Notes: generated by a model not told the origin, from the letters alone. DNA of 64,000 nucleotides from Rhynchopus sp. YZ270_cl-10 (GCA_964035575.1 OZ037860.1:1326689-1390688), one strand, 5' to 3'; shown: positions 29,056-40,721, numbered from the stretch's first letter. Translations and numbers: made by a program.

Positions 29056-32000
29056 ATGGAAGTGAAATGCTTCATGTACGACATCTCCGGTGGGATGGCA
29101 CGGAGCATGAGCGGCATGATGCTCGGTAGACAGATCGACGCTGTCTGGCATACCGGGCTGGTTGCCTTCGGGAAGGAGTACTTCTTCGATGGAGGGGCAG
29201 GGATCGAGGCGGGGGTGGTGGGACGGACACGGTTTGGAAACCCTTTGACGCAGGCTACGTTGGGACGTACCTCGCAAACCCGTGAAGCGTTTGAAGCATG
29301 GAACCGTACGCAAATGGCGCGCAGCTTTGGCCCCTCGGACTACCACGTCCTCAGGAACAACTGCAACCACTATACCGACGCTGCTGCGAAGTTCCTTTGC
29401 GGGCCCAATGCGTCTGCGCCACCAGAGGTGATGGAGCAGGTGGAGGTCTTCCTCAGCACCCCGATGGGGCGTATGCTGCAGCCTATGATAGAAAACATGA
29501 TGTCAGGTTTTAGTGGCAACCGTGGTGGGCAGTCATCTGCACCCATCGCACCTCCTGCACCTCCGGACTGGCAGGTTACCCCAAAAACTTTGGATCAAAT
29601 TTCGGATCTTGCAGAAGAAGAAGGCGGGTTTGAAGCGTTGAAGACGATACGCACAGTGTTGAACAACATCGCATCGCATCCTGGAGAGGCAAAGTACCGT
29701 ACCCTACGCCTCAGCAACGAGAGAGTACAGCGGAGTGTAGGGAGGTTTCCTGGTGCAGTGGCGGTGTTGAAAGAGGCAGGGTTTGAAACAGATGCAGCAG
29801 GCGCGATGCTTACCTTTACAAAAGAGCATGTCTCAGCAAATCTGATTACTGCAGTATCCGAAGGTCTAGAGATCGCAGAGCAACTGCAAGCTGCAATGCA
29901 ATTGAGTCATTCAGAGCATCATGATCCGACCCCACCTCAGGCTCCTCAAGCGAAATGGCGGCAGTGGATAGGAAAGGCAGCAAGCAATGCCGGTCCTGCT
30001 GGGGCAGAGGCGGATGGACGCCCCCTTTTCATCGCACGCAGTGTTTCTGGAGGAAAATGCGCGCCGCACCTTGGAGAAACCGTCGCCTTCGTCACAGAAG
30101 GGAACGTCGAAACCGCAGGGCGAGGTGAATACCTGGTGTTCACCCCAAACAGAGGGGATTGGGTTTCTTTGACGGGGAGGCCAAATGCTATTCCAAAGGA
30201 TGCGGTGCGTTTGGGGTCGTGGCGTGGTGGTGATGTGTATGCTGGGGTGGGTCGGCATGAAGGTGGGGCGCATCCTGGGATGGTTGGTCTGCACTTTGAT
30301 GGTTGTGTTATTCCGTTTGGAGGAAGTGGAGTGCATTGCTGGAATTATCAGATCGTAGTCTGCAAGGAAGGGGTCAGCAGTGCCGACGGATCTGAAGAAG
30401 ACCTTCCGGTGTGCGGGCCTCTTATCAACGCATCAGAGCTGCTGTCATTCTCCCCGGTGGATGTTGATCCCGCATTGTGTACAGTACCACTGCGAACAGT
30501 AAGCTTTAAATACGATCACAAAGGTCCAGCCCTATTGGTTTGCCATGATATGTGCGGTGGGTATACCCCTGCTGATGTATCCCCCTTTGGAGCAGACAGA
30601 GGGGATGACGCGATGTACCGTATGCGGCATTGGGATATGGTCGATGTGTTTGTGTATTTCAGTCATCAATTTGTTACTATCCCGCCATTAGGGTGGGTGG
30701 TGGCATCTCATGCGCATGGTGTAAAATGTCTTGGAACGCTTATTGCGGAAGGGCAGTCTGGTGCGGACAGTTTAAGCGCGCTTTTGCGTACCCCAGAGGG
30801 TGTTTCGCATGCAGTGAGGCAAATGGTGTCTGTCATGGAGGTGTACGGATTTGACGGTTGGTTTATTAACATTGAGGTGAATATACCGGCGGGGGTTGTG
30901 CCTCTTTTTGCGCAATTTCTCAAAGAATTGACCAGTATGTGTCACATGGCGAACCCTGCATCGATTGTTCTCAACTATGACTCTGTTACGACGAATGGAA
31001 TGGTCAAATTTCAGAACCGTCTGAACGAACACAACTCAGTCTTTTTTGACAGTTGCGACGGGATTTTTACGAATTATTGGTGGGAGAAAGGGTGTCCCAG
31101 GATTTCATCGCGGAATTCTAATGGTCGGGCAGCAGATGTGTACCACGGCATCGACGTCTTTGGGAGGAAAACCTACGGTGGTGGTGGGTTTGACTGCGGC
31201 ACTGCGTTGTCGGCTATTGCAGAGGGGGGTGTGTCTTGCGCATTGTTCGCTCCTGGGTGGTCTTGGGAAGAGCATGGACGTGGAGGGCGGGCTGCTTTTG
31301 AATCTGCAGATGACAGATTGTGGAGTGGAATTCGCAAGCACATCACCGCTGTCGCTACCATCGCATCCCTCCCCTTCAGCACAACCTTCAACGTTGGTTG
31401 TGGTGCCAACATCTACCTCTACGGCTCTGCAGACTCAGGCAAATGGTTCGACATTGCAAGCACCACACCACTCCCAGTTCTTCCTCTGAAAGCGAGAGGT
31501 GCCGGGACTCTCACCTCTACTCTTTCTTCTACTGATGCCTATGATGGTGGTTCATGCCTGGCTCTGTCCATAACAGGGGCAGGGATGTGTATTGCGCAGA
31601 TGTTTGTATCAGAGTTTACAGCGCCGGAGGTTCTTTCTCTTGAAATTGTGGTAAAGGGTGGAAACATCGGCCTGCTGCTTGCAGTAACAGAAGCGGACGG
31701 GGCGGCAAAGAACTATGTGTTGCACCCTGCGCCAAATGCCCCTGCAGATGCACCAAATATGCGCAACTTTGGCTGCAAAGAGTTTGCCTGCGGTGGGTGG
31801 ACCAGGAGAGGCTGGACCCTCCAAGGTGTGCGTGGTGTTAAAGTGAAGACAGTCAGTCTCGTTTTGCTTGCGTCTGATCCTAATGTTGTTACGGAATCTG
31901 CCTTAGGGGGGCTGTCGATCTTTGGGGGTGCAAGGACCGAACACTCACAGCTGGCCTTAAAGGGGACCTTTGTGCGTAGTGGTGGTATCGCGACGGTGCG

Positions 32001-32426
32001 TCTGCAAGGGTTTGGTGGTGGTGGTGCAGGAGGTGCGCGCATAGCATATGCTGATGTGTTTGCCGCAGGGAAGTGGAAGGGACGGACACACACAGGAATC
32101 TTCAAGGCTGAGCTCGCATCGTGTACTGTATGTCCTTTTTTTAAAGAAAACACATTTTTTCCCCCTCCACAAAAAAAGTATTGATGCCGCAATAATTGTG
32201 ACTTCGTGTGAAGAGGCTAATATCACCTTTTTAGGGAATGTAGGGGGTGTTTTTTTGTGTTGACCCTCTCAAATACTTTCAATTCTGTGAACTGAAAAGT
32301 GTATGAATCTAATTTTGTTCAATTTTTAAAAAATGTACCTTTTTTTTTTTTTTTCAGGAGGTTCGCATCTGTGGGAAAGACACTACCGGCACCCCATTGA
32401 AGCCTACGACATTGACTTTGCAGTAA
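29056..32426 (+). CDS. PPPDE peptidase - PUB - DM9 - GH85 endo-beta-N-acetylglucosaminidase fusion (2 exons)
   Basis: Exon 1 is 29056-32127 and exon 2 is 32358-32426 (GTATGT...TTTTCAG), giving 1,046 aa. Residues ~2-118 form a PPPDE/DeSI thiol-peptidase domain with the His (WHTGL, H32) and Cys (NNCNHY, C103) of the catalytic pair. Residues ~178-275 form a PUB domain (HPGEAKYRTLRLSN, PGAVAVLKEAGF), the p97/Cdc48-binding fold of peptide N-glycanase. Residues ~323-436 are DM9-type repeats (WVSLTGRPNAIPKDAV, GGDVYAGVGRHEGG). Residues ~490-830 form a GH85 domain: HDMCGGY, VYFSHQFVTIPPLGW, HGVKCLGTLI, the catalytic FINIE (N605, E607) and SCDGIFTNYWWEKG; a beta-sandwich-like tail follows. GH85 enzymes cleave the chitobiose core of N-glycans. 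One frame runs unbroken through all domains, so fusion by annotation error is unlikely. Inferred role: glycoprotein and ubiquitin/SUMO clearance near p97 in the cytosol. Confidence 0.92.
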
Positions 32427-33495
32427 AAACAATAGGGGGTTAAAATACATGCATTAAGAAACAGTGCAGAAAGGGGGGCGGGTGTTCCATAAAAAGAAAG
32501 AAATAATGATGGGAAGCAAATCTACGGGAAAAGGGGGTTTTTTTAAAACGGGCGTTTATTTCCAGCACGCAAGGTGACTAAGTACGAGAGTCTTTTGGTT
32601 CATCTCATACTGATTTTCTCTTGTTTTATATAGGTGAAGGTAAGCCTGCGAGGCTTACGATCAGATTACCTAACCGCTTTCTCTGTTTTGAACGTCCTGA
32701 TTTCTCTTTGAATGTATTACGGTATTACGTTCGTTCGCCTTGTAGTCCTAACATGTTGTGTCGATTGTTTGTAAAGTACTGTATTCGGACAAATTATCGA
32801 CCGTACTAATGTTCGACCTTTACAGGATTTTTCTGGAGGTTCAACCTTTTTTACGGTCGATAATTTGTACGAATACGGTATGAAACTAATTTATTGTGTC
32901 TTAATCCTACCATCCCATCTAACCTACACGACGGTAAAGTCATTTACTTCGTCGTGCAATTGTGATACGAATACCAGACAAGAAAAAAAAAATTCATCCT
33001 AACCCTTTTTGGGTGACACTGTGTCCTCTACCTCTTTCATGGGGGTGATTGTCGAAAACTACAAAAAAAAAACGCACAACAGAAGACTTCCAACGATAAG
33101 ATATTTCTCTCTGTGAGAAAAAACATACCCACCATTTTAAAAACGCCCAAACAGACTTCTACACCTATTTTGGCCAAATTCAACGAGAAAATAAAGACGA
33201 ATCCGCCCCCACATCCTCTGATTCCTATTTTTTTTTTTTTTTTTTTTTTGCCCCGGTTTGCTGCGTTCAATGATAATCACCCAATACACCACTGCTCACG
33301 CAAAGGTCTTCAACTACGAGAGAGCTTTTTGTATTTCACGACAAAAAGTAAATAAATTTCTCTCGCATTCCTTCCTCCCCTCCCTCCTTTTCTCGCCTTC
33401 CTCTACTTCCCTTTTTCAGTGCCCCCTCCCTTCAGCACCCTCCCCTCCCCCATACACTTCCTTGCCTTCGTTTCATTTCGAATTTTTCATAGTTT
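32427..33495. other. Spacer with a strong hairpin
   Basis: No protein gene is supported. A hairpin repeat derivative is at about 32567-32605, and a 29-bp inverted repeat at 32777-32880 is listed separately. The rest is T- and C-rich, ending in a long CT tract with AG at 33420 and 33433 before the next gene. Confidence 0.5.
32777..32880. repeat. 29-bp inverted repeat, possible structured RNA or foldback element
   Basis: The left arm (32777-32805, TACTGTATTCGGAC...) and right arm (32852-32880, ...TACGAATACGGTA) pair at about 27 of 29 positions across a 46-nt loop, which itself contains the smaller pair GTTCGACCT/AGGTTCAAC. No other copy was noticed in the window. Confidence 0.65.
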
Positions 33496-34455
33496 ATGAA
33501 AACAATGTTCAAAAAGAAAGAAGAAAAGAAATCACTGAAGCGTTTTCAGGTAACACAGATTGCAAACACAGGGAACCTGCTAGGTGAAAGCCCTGTTTGG
33601 GATGCACGGTGCCAGCAACTCATTTGGGTTGACATTCTTGGGATGAAGGTGCACACCTATTCACCTGCGAAGAACTCTACGCGCACTGTGAGCACCGAGG
33701 TGCAGGTTGGGTGTGTAGGTCTTGTCGAAAACCAACCTGGCACCTTAGTAGCCGGGACCAGAGAAGGTATAGGATTTCTCAACGCTGATACAGGACTTTA
33801 CACCAAAATAACTGACCCAGAACGCCACAAACCCGCCAACCGCTTTAACGACGGAAAGGTCGATCCTCAGGGCCGTTTCATTGTTGGTTCTATGTACACT
33901 CTGAAGCCACGAAAGCTCGGAACCGCCAATTTATATGAATTTAACGGTATAAAGGAGAAGAAGGTGCCTGGGGTGGGGCAGGTGACCACTTCGAATGGGC
34001 TGGGGTGGAATAAGAGTGGGGATTTGTTTTATTATATTGATTCGCCGTCGATGAAGGTGATGGAGTATGGGTATGGGGAGGAAGGGGTGACGGAGCCGGG
34101 GCGGGTGGTGGTCACTGTCTCGAAGGAGTCTGGCGGAGCACCGGATGGTCTCAGTGTTGATGAAGAAGGCAAAATATGGGTCGCTCTGTTCCGTGGTGGC
34201 AAAGTTGTACGTTACGACCCTGCCACCTTCGAAGTGCTAGCGATAGTCGATCTACCCTGTAAACACGTGACCTCCTGTTGCTTTGGTGGTGCCAACATGG
34301 AACGCCTCTTCATCACCACAGCAAAAGGCTCCTCTCTAGAAGAGATCAAAGAAAACACAAACAAAGTCGCAGGTGCACTCTTCGCTGTAGACGTTGGAGT
34401 ACGTGGAGTACCCATCCATGAGTTTATCATGCCGAAGGGGCAAAGCAAATTGTGA
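33496..34455 (+). CDS. SMP-30/regucalcin/gluconolactonase-family protein
   Basis: This is a single exon of 319 aa, close to the usual ~300 of the family plus a basic N-terminal extension (KKKEEKKSLKR). It is a six-bladed beta-propeller hydrolase family: GESPVWD holds the metal-binding Glu (E31), TTSNGLGW the Asn (N167) and GAPDGLSVDE the catalytic Asp (D217), matching the E/N/D triad of human SMP-30. RFNDGKVDPQGRF is the conserved substrate-side block. Family members open sugar lactones (gluconolactone or gulonolactone) or related esters and bind Ca2+ or Zn2+. The start chosen is the first ATG; a second ATG at codon 4 is an alternative. There is no signal peptide, so it is probably cytosolic. 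Confidence 0.9.
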   Translation: MKTMFKKKEEKKSLKRFQVTQIANTGNLLGESPVWDARCQQLIWVDILGMKVHTYSPAKNSTRTVSTEVQVGCVGLVENQPGTLVAGTREGIGFLNADTGLYTKITDPERHKPANRFNDGKVDPQGRFIVGSMYTLKPRKLGTANLYEFNGIKEKKVPGVGQVTTSNGLGWNKSGDLFYYIDSPSMKVMEYGYGEEGVTEPGRVVVTVSKESGGAPDGLSVDEEGKIWVALFRGGKVVRYDPATFEVLAIVDLPCKHVTSCCFGGANMERLFITTAKGSSLEEIKENTNKVAGALFAVDVGVRGVPIHEFIMPKGQSKL

Positions 34456-35131
34456 GGGGGAGGATGCTGTTGCTGTTGCTATCTTAGGGCAGTGGGATTT
34501 ATGAAAAGAGGGGGTGATATTATCTGGTTGCGATATAACAAAAACGTTGTGTGTTGAGGGAAATACCCAAACAAAAATTTGTAGGGGGATGGGGCAAAGA
34601 AATATCCTGTAGCTGAATCTACTCAGTGCCCTTGGGTTCGGTTACACACACTCATCTTTCATCCTAAAAAAGCTTTTTTAAGATCCTTGGCTCGATTTTT
34701 ATTCTTTGCAAACGAGAAGACCTGTGTTTCATCACTTCATGAGTTGTCTTGTGCAGCTTCCTCGAAAAAAAAATGGAGGGGGGAGATTGGGGGGACCTCC
34801 TCAAAAAAAAATATCCTATTTTAACACAATCGGTGACTGTTCACCATTGCTATTCGCCATGGAGCGAGCAAAAGAAATCTCTCTCTAACTCTTTACATTG
34901 AACACCACACCGAATTCCTCCTCTCTATCCTCAACATCCTCAACAGAAACACACACAAAAAGAAAACCGGCGTTTATTTTTCGCCAATTTCTTTTTCCAC
35001 CCTTTTGACTGTCCCTAGTGGGGTTTCTTTACCCTTTACCCTTTAACCTCTCGTTGTCTCCTTTCCTTTCCCTTCTTTTCTCATTCGCGAACAAAAGAAG
35101 CAACAGGCATCGAAATAAAAAAAAAAGCAAA
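34456..35131. other. Spacer before the LRR gene
   Basis: No gene is supported. An open frame runs into the next gene from 35018, but its first 38 residues are encoded by CT-rich leader-like sequence and are not counted as protein. Confidence 0.5.
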
Positions 35132-36612
35132 ATGGGAGACCCAGCGTCTTCTGTTCACCTCTCTGCCCCTGCGTCTTCAGTGTCTGGCTCATCTTCTTCC
35201 CGACAGCTCCGTGCTCCTCTTGTAACTACTGCCACTTCCATTCCACATGCTTCTGATATCACTGCCCGTCAGGACCGCTCCATCTCCCCTGGTAGAACCG
35301 GCAGCACAGCGTTGCCCCTGCAGCAGCCGCCTTCGTACGCCACTGCTGTGTCTCAAGGAAGTGGGTTGAGAACGTTCCCTTCAATGAATTCACCGGGGAC
35401 TATGTCGTTTCGGAAGCCAACTCATGCAGGGGCGGCTCCAGAGGCAGACGCAGATGGGGGGGATACGGTATCGATGCATAGCGAGGACGAGCAGAACAGC
35501 CCTACGAGACCTTCGCCTGGTGCTTTTGGGCTTGCGTTTTTGGATCCGAGAGGGGGAGGAGGAGGGGGAGGGGGAGGGAGGTTGCCACCCCCGGTGTTGA
35601 AAAATGACGCAAATAGTGACAACCCGCATCGTCATAATATTTCTGTGTCGCCAAGAAGACCGTCATTGGCAGTACGGAATAGCGCTTCATCAGTGGTTTC
35701 GAAGGAGACAATACGTTCTCACATTGAAGATGTGTTGTCAGGAAAGGTGGGTGCAGATTCTCCTATTCCACGAGGTGCTCCCCTATTGGTGCAATCCCCA
35801 CAGAGCAACCCCCCATACCCACTCTCCCCTGCATATGGCGGAACCCCTTTAGCTGACACCACCGCAGACCCGCTGCTCTTTGAACACCCTGGGGTGCAGT
35901 CGTTCTGGGTGCGCTCGTCTCAGAATGCGGCAGTTCTTGCGAAGAAAACCTCTGTATCATTCTACGGTTCACGTGTAGGAGATGTCGTGGCATATGCAGC
36001 AAGGGACATACTACGGACAGTGGGATGTACCGTGGAAACCTTAGACCTTGGGTGCACCGATATGACTAACAGAGGGGCAACCGTATTGGGTGATGCACTG
36101 TCCATGACAACAGCATCGACAGTGACCATGGTAAAGCTCAATGGGAATAACCTAATAGGTGACGAAGGTGTGGCAGCGCTGATGAAACGTCTGCAGCCCT
36201 CTGTGAGGATTCTCGAGCTAGGTGACTGTGCGCTGACGGCAGTGGGTGCAGAGGCAGTGGCAACACAGCTGGCGCGTCTGCCCCTCTTGAGGGAGCTCTA
36301 CCTCTTCTGCAATCCAGACATAGGGGACGCAGGGGCGGCGCACTTCGCAAAGGCTGTTGGAAAGGGGCATTCTTTCGTATGTATTTAATAGGTGAGGGGG
36401 TGTTGGGTTTTAGTTTGTCATGGGAGGTTTTCTACACCGGTCATATACCACGGCGGCTGTATTTCAATCACTTTTATTTTGTTAACTTTTGGCTAGATCT
36501 GCATTTATTCACTTCGCTCCATACACAGGACTTGTTGGACATGCAAGGATGCAATGTGTCAAGCGATGCAAGGAGTTGGCTCCGTGCTGCTGGTATCAGG
36601 GCGTTGCACTGA
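35132..36612 (+). CDS. Low-complexity protein with C-terminal leucine-rich repeats (2 exons)
   Basis: Exon 1 is 35132-36376 and exon 2 is 36529-36612 (GTATGT...ACACAG, phase 0), giving 442 aa. The ATG at 35132 follows AAAAAGCAAA and is preferred to the in-frame ATG at 35018. Residues 1-~285 are Ser/Pro/Gly-rich and disordered, with a Gly run (about residues 147-155). From about residue 310 there are RNI-type leucine-rich repeats (VETLDLGCTDMTNRGATVLG, VKLNGNNLIGDEGVAALM, ILELGDCALTAVGAEAVA, LRELYLFCNPDIGDAGAAHF), and exon 2 supplies the last repeat, ending at ALH. LRRs mediate protein binding; the partner is unknown. Confidence 0.75.
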
Positions 36613-37445
36613 GAAAGCAGATTCGCAAAATAGTTGCAAATGACAACCGTAGACAACCGTGGTGTTCTGACGGGTAGAATTCGCAAAAAAAAAACCCCAA
36701 AACTGCATTCCGACAAGCAAAATCCATGAACACAATACACAGCTGGTATTGTGTATTGTGGGGGGGTTTTTTGCCTTTGCACGGCAGAAGGGGATGACAC
36801 AGCGGGACCATCGGGACTATGACAGCAACGCTGCATGATGCTTCTGGCATCGCCGCAAAGGGTAGGGGGAGTGGGTAGGTGGGGAGACAGGTTGGTAATG
36901 TGTTGGTCACTTGTTGTTTCTTTTCTATTCACTACATTGTTTTTTTGTTATCTAGATTGTATTTTGTACCACTTTTGTTCCTTTCTCAGTCTCTTTTGTG
37001 CCGAAGCCTTGTGTAAACCAAAAATCGATAAACTGGGCAAAGCAGAAGAAGAAAAAAAAGCAAAAGAACACCCTCCCTGAATTTTTATTCAAAATATGTC
37101 CTACATCATCCATAAAACTTTTCACATAAGAAAGTGGAGATTGTACAATTGTGGCAGCACAGCCGAGGCAACTACACTACTCCAACAATTTATCACGAAA
37201 ACGAAAAAAAATCACCAAAAAAAACCTCCCCTAATTACAGAAACCCGCGGCAGCCCTACAAAACACACAAAAAAAAACCCTTCCTCATTTTCTGTTGCTG
37301 TTGCCCACACACACAACCTCCCCCCACCACTACCCCACTTCCCCGCCTCTCATATTCTGGTTTCCCCACCACCCCCTTTTTTTGCGAGCCCTTTGGTGTT
37401 CTCGCCTTACTATTTAACTTCCGGTTGAGACTTCTTTTCTTATCA

Positions 37446-37479
<34 letters not shown>

Positions 37480-37516
37480 GAATTTTATTCCCTTCTGTGT
37501 TACACAAAAAATTACA
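36613..37516. other. Spacer before the FCP1-like gene
   Basis: No gene is supported. It includes a TACAGCTGGTATTGTGTATTG-type repeat near 36735-36765, a copy of the GTGGAGATTGTACAATTGTG repeat (37132-37192) and a T run of about 30 (37449-37478) 40 nt before the start codon. Confidence 0.5.
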
Positions 37517-40098
37517 ATGGTTGAAATGGACAGCGCGATTGAATATTTGCGGGAAAAATCGGTGCATCATGTAGTGGAAAACGCATTGCATACTTTAGTG
37601 AAGATTCGACCAGAGGATCCTAAGATATGGCTTGCAAATCATTTCCGTGAGCAACATGAAGGAAGAGGGAACATCGTGAGTGATGAAGAGTATTTGGAAC
37701 AGCATGAGGTGAAGCATTTGATTGATAAAGCGATTTTGGTGATGGTGGAGGAACGGCCGGACGATGTAAACGTTTTTTTGGAACAACAGTTCGAAGAAGC
37801 TGCGAACCGCGACAGAGAGCGCCGGGCAATGACCAACCACCTTCGCATCAGCACCTCCGTCTACAAGCAACCCAGCTCCTCCTCCCTCTCCCCAGGAGGA
37901 TCTACCTCCCCAGAACGACGTACCGGACCCGAATACGTTACTGACCATGTGACCCCACCCACCTCCCCGGGGTACCTCGTACGCGGCAAATCGTTCCTTC
38001 ACGATTGGACCTCGGATCTCCAGAGATACTTCCTCCAGGTAACCCCAGGTGCCGCGACCGAATGTAGTGTTTACGCAGAACCAACGCATCTCTCAGACAT
38101 CGTCGCCACAAAGCGAGAATATGATGGTATCGCAGTGGATAAGCTTGAAGAGGGTTGGCTTCGTATCACAGAAGGAACCGGATGGGTTCAAAAATCTGCC
38201 GACACCCACCAATGGATCCCCATGGGTACCGAAGCAGGTATAGTTGCCCAAACCGAAATCCCCGGTGGATTTAAGAAAGGACAAAGAGTAACGTTATCAT
38301 CAAAATATTGCACCGAAGGGGAGGTAGTGGGGAAAGGGATTGAAAATGAGGAGAAGGTGTTGGTGAAATGGGATTTGGGTCCGGGGACGGAGGTTGAGGT
38401 GGAGAAGTTGGAGATTTGTGTGACGAGACTGCGGAAGCGCGCGCCCACCATGCTGTGGGATGCTACGGAAGCGCTGCTCCCACCGCAGGCAGAAGAACAC
38501 ATTGGTCTTCCGGTTATTGTATTTGATTTGGATGAAACGCTCATTTACGCGAGGCAAGGCCCCCTCCACCAGCGTGCAGGTGTACAAGAACTCTTCGCGA
38601 TGTTAAAGGGCAAAGCTGAGGTAGTCATCTGGACGGCAGGGATGCGTTCGTATGCGCAGGCGATCCTGCGTTGCATTGACCCGCATGGTGTTGTCTCGCA
38701 TTGCATCTACCGGCATCCCAAGTGGCACCCGCAGTTCGCTGCCGGACAACGCAAAAACCTGTCCCACCTCGGCCGTCCACTCAACCACACACTTCTCGTG
38801 GAAAACTCTCCTGATTCTTTGGTAGGTGACACAGAAAATTCGGTTCTCCTCCCAGACTTCGAGGGAGGTAGTCAAAAAGGTATGCGGCTTGGTAAAATAG
38901 ACAAACCAAATGGAATATGAGGGGGAAAACCAATCAAAAAACACACACACACAGATACAACAATACCGATGCTGTTCAAACTCCTGAAAGCGCTTGTCAA
39001 CGACCACGACCACACTGTTCCAGAGTTTTTGAGCACTTCGCCATTAGTGGTATGCAACATCCTACTGATCTTCTCCCTTTACAATGTAAAATGTCAACAA
39101 ATGAGGACCAACCACGTCTCTCTACCTTCTGTGAATACGACGTTCAACCAGCGATTTGAGTACAGAGTCATCAGACAATCTCGAACCAAATCAAAAAAAG
39201 TTTCATGGTACAGCCTTCAAAAATTTCATTGCACGGGTCAGGAAAGATCTTTTGTCTTTTTTTGTCTTTTTTTCGAGAATCTCGGGAGAAAAAAAAAAAA
39301 AATCAAGATTTTCAGGATTTTTGTCTTTTTTTTTTCAGGATCTCTCGAGATCTTTGAGATCTTTGAAAAATCCTGGAAAAAAAAGGAAAAAAAGAGAAAA
39401 AAAGATGAAAAAGATCTTGAAAATCTTTTTTTTCTCAAAAAAAAGATAAAAAAGATTTTTGGGATTTTGAAAAATCTTTTTGGGGAAAAAAAAAAAAAAG
39501 ATTTTGAAAATCTTTTTTTTTTTTTTTCAAAGATTTCTCAAGATCTCGAGATTTTTCATGAAATTTCATGGATTTTTCCAGGATTTTTCAGGATTTTCAA
39601 ATCTTTTCTCTTTTTTTTTTTCTCCCAAAAATCTTTTTTTTTTTTTTTTTTTTCGGGAGAAGAGGATTTTTTTTCTCGAAAAAAAAAAAAAAAAAAAAAA
39701 GATCTTTCCCGACCCGTGAAAAAAGAAAGTGGCGATTTTGCACAAACTGTGGCAAAACACAACCGAGGCAAACTGCACTACTCCAAACAATTTATCAAAA
39801 AAAATAAAACACAAAACAGGAACTGACCCAACTGGACACCACACCTGAGGTGACTGCCTTCGTGCTGCAGGAGGAGCTTCAGGGCTCCCCTGTGCATTTC
39901 AACTCACCGGACCATGCACCTATCCCGATGTATGAGATACCGCCCCCCACGGGACTGGGGGAGGGCGTGCTGTGTGAGGAGATCGAGAGCGTAGAAGACG
40001 ATGACAATGCCGATGGGGAGTCTGAGACAGAAGCACAGCCGATCCTCACCGCCTCTGTCAACCGCAGGCAGATTCCTCACCACGACTCACAACCATAG
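37517..40098 (+). CDS. FCP1/SCP-type HAD phosphatase with two N-terminal RIIa/DPY30-like docking domains (3 exons)
   Basis: Exons are 37517-38867, 38955-39049 and 39820-40098, giving 574 aa; all joins are in phase. The exon 1 donor at 38868 (GTAGTC) gives a gap-free match to the family (FEG-D...LLKALV); a stronger-looking GTATGC at 38880 would add four residues. Residues ~6-43 and ~59-93 each match the RIIa/DPY30 dimerisation-docking pattern (L...RPEDPKIWLANHF; V..ERPDDVNVFLEQQF). Residues ~180-300 may hold SH3-like segments (EEGWLRITEGTGWVQ). The catalytic domain from ~332 has FDLDETL (D337, D339, T341), VVIWTAGMRSYA and LLVENSPDS. The C-terminus is acidic. FCP1/SCP enzymes dephosphorylate Ser/Thr, classically on RNA polymerase II; docking domains suggest anchoring at AKAP-like helices, perhaps in the flagellum. 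Intron 2 contains a foldback element and a dispersed repeat. Confidence 0.85.
39232..39718. mobile_element. Foldback DNA element, copy 4, inside an intron
   Basis: 487 bp with ends CACGGGTCAGGAAAGATC and GATCTTTCCCGACCCGTG, in the orientation of copy 3. It lies wholly within intron 2 of the FCP1-like gene. No target duplication is clear at its edges. A GTGGCGATTTTGCACAAACT repeat follows at 39729-39805. Confidence 0.8.
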
Positions 40099-40686
40099 TG
40101 TCGGTTGTAATATTTTTAAAAAACGTCCTGTCAAACATTCTATTTCATTTCCCATTTTGAGTACAGAATGGGGTCAAAAAAAATTTTTTTTTAAAAAAAA
40201 AGTTCTCCGTTTTGCCGCGAGGTCAAGGGTTCAGATAGACCAAAATCCGGAGAAAATTGGAATGAACGAGAGAGAGAGAGTGTGTGTGTGATATCCTCCA
40301 ATTTTTATCATCAGATATAACGAAATTTTCGGGGGAAATCATGGTTTTTTTTAGAGCCCACCCGGGTTACCAAAAGGTACACTGTCATGAGGGGTTTTTT
40401 TTGGTATTTTCACGCAACATAAATTTCAACGATGTGAAGTTTAAAAAGATGTGTGCACGAGATGCGCATTCGTTTTAATTCATTTCAGAGCGTTTTCGAA
40501 ATTTTCTTTTTTTTCCCCGTAAAGGCGGAACTAATAAAGTTATGACTCCTCTGGGAAAAAAGGCAAAGGGTTTTGGGGTAGAAATGGGTATGAGGTACTT
40601 TCTAGACCAATACTGCGCGGCGGGATCAAGGGGGGGTTTTTGTTTTGATGTGGGTTCTCGAGAGGCAGATGCATCGAAGATCTTGT

Positions 40687-40721
<35 letters not shown>

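Noticed and set aside
35018-35131. N-terminal extension of the LRR protein
   Set aside because: It is encoded by CT-rich leader-like sequence. The ATG at 35132 has the A-rich context seen at other starts.
38969-39826. 285-aa open frame running through the foldback element
   Set aside because: Only its first part (to 39049) is coding, as exon 2 of the FCP1-like gene; the rest is intron and foldback element read in frame.
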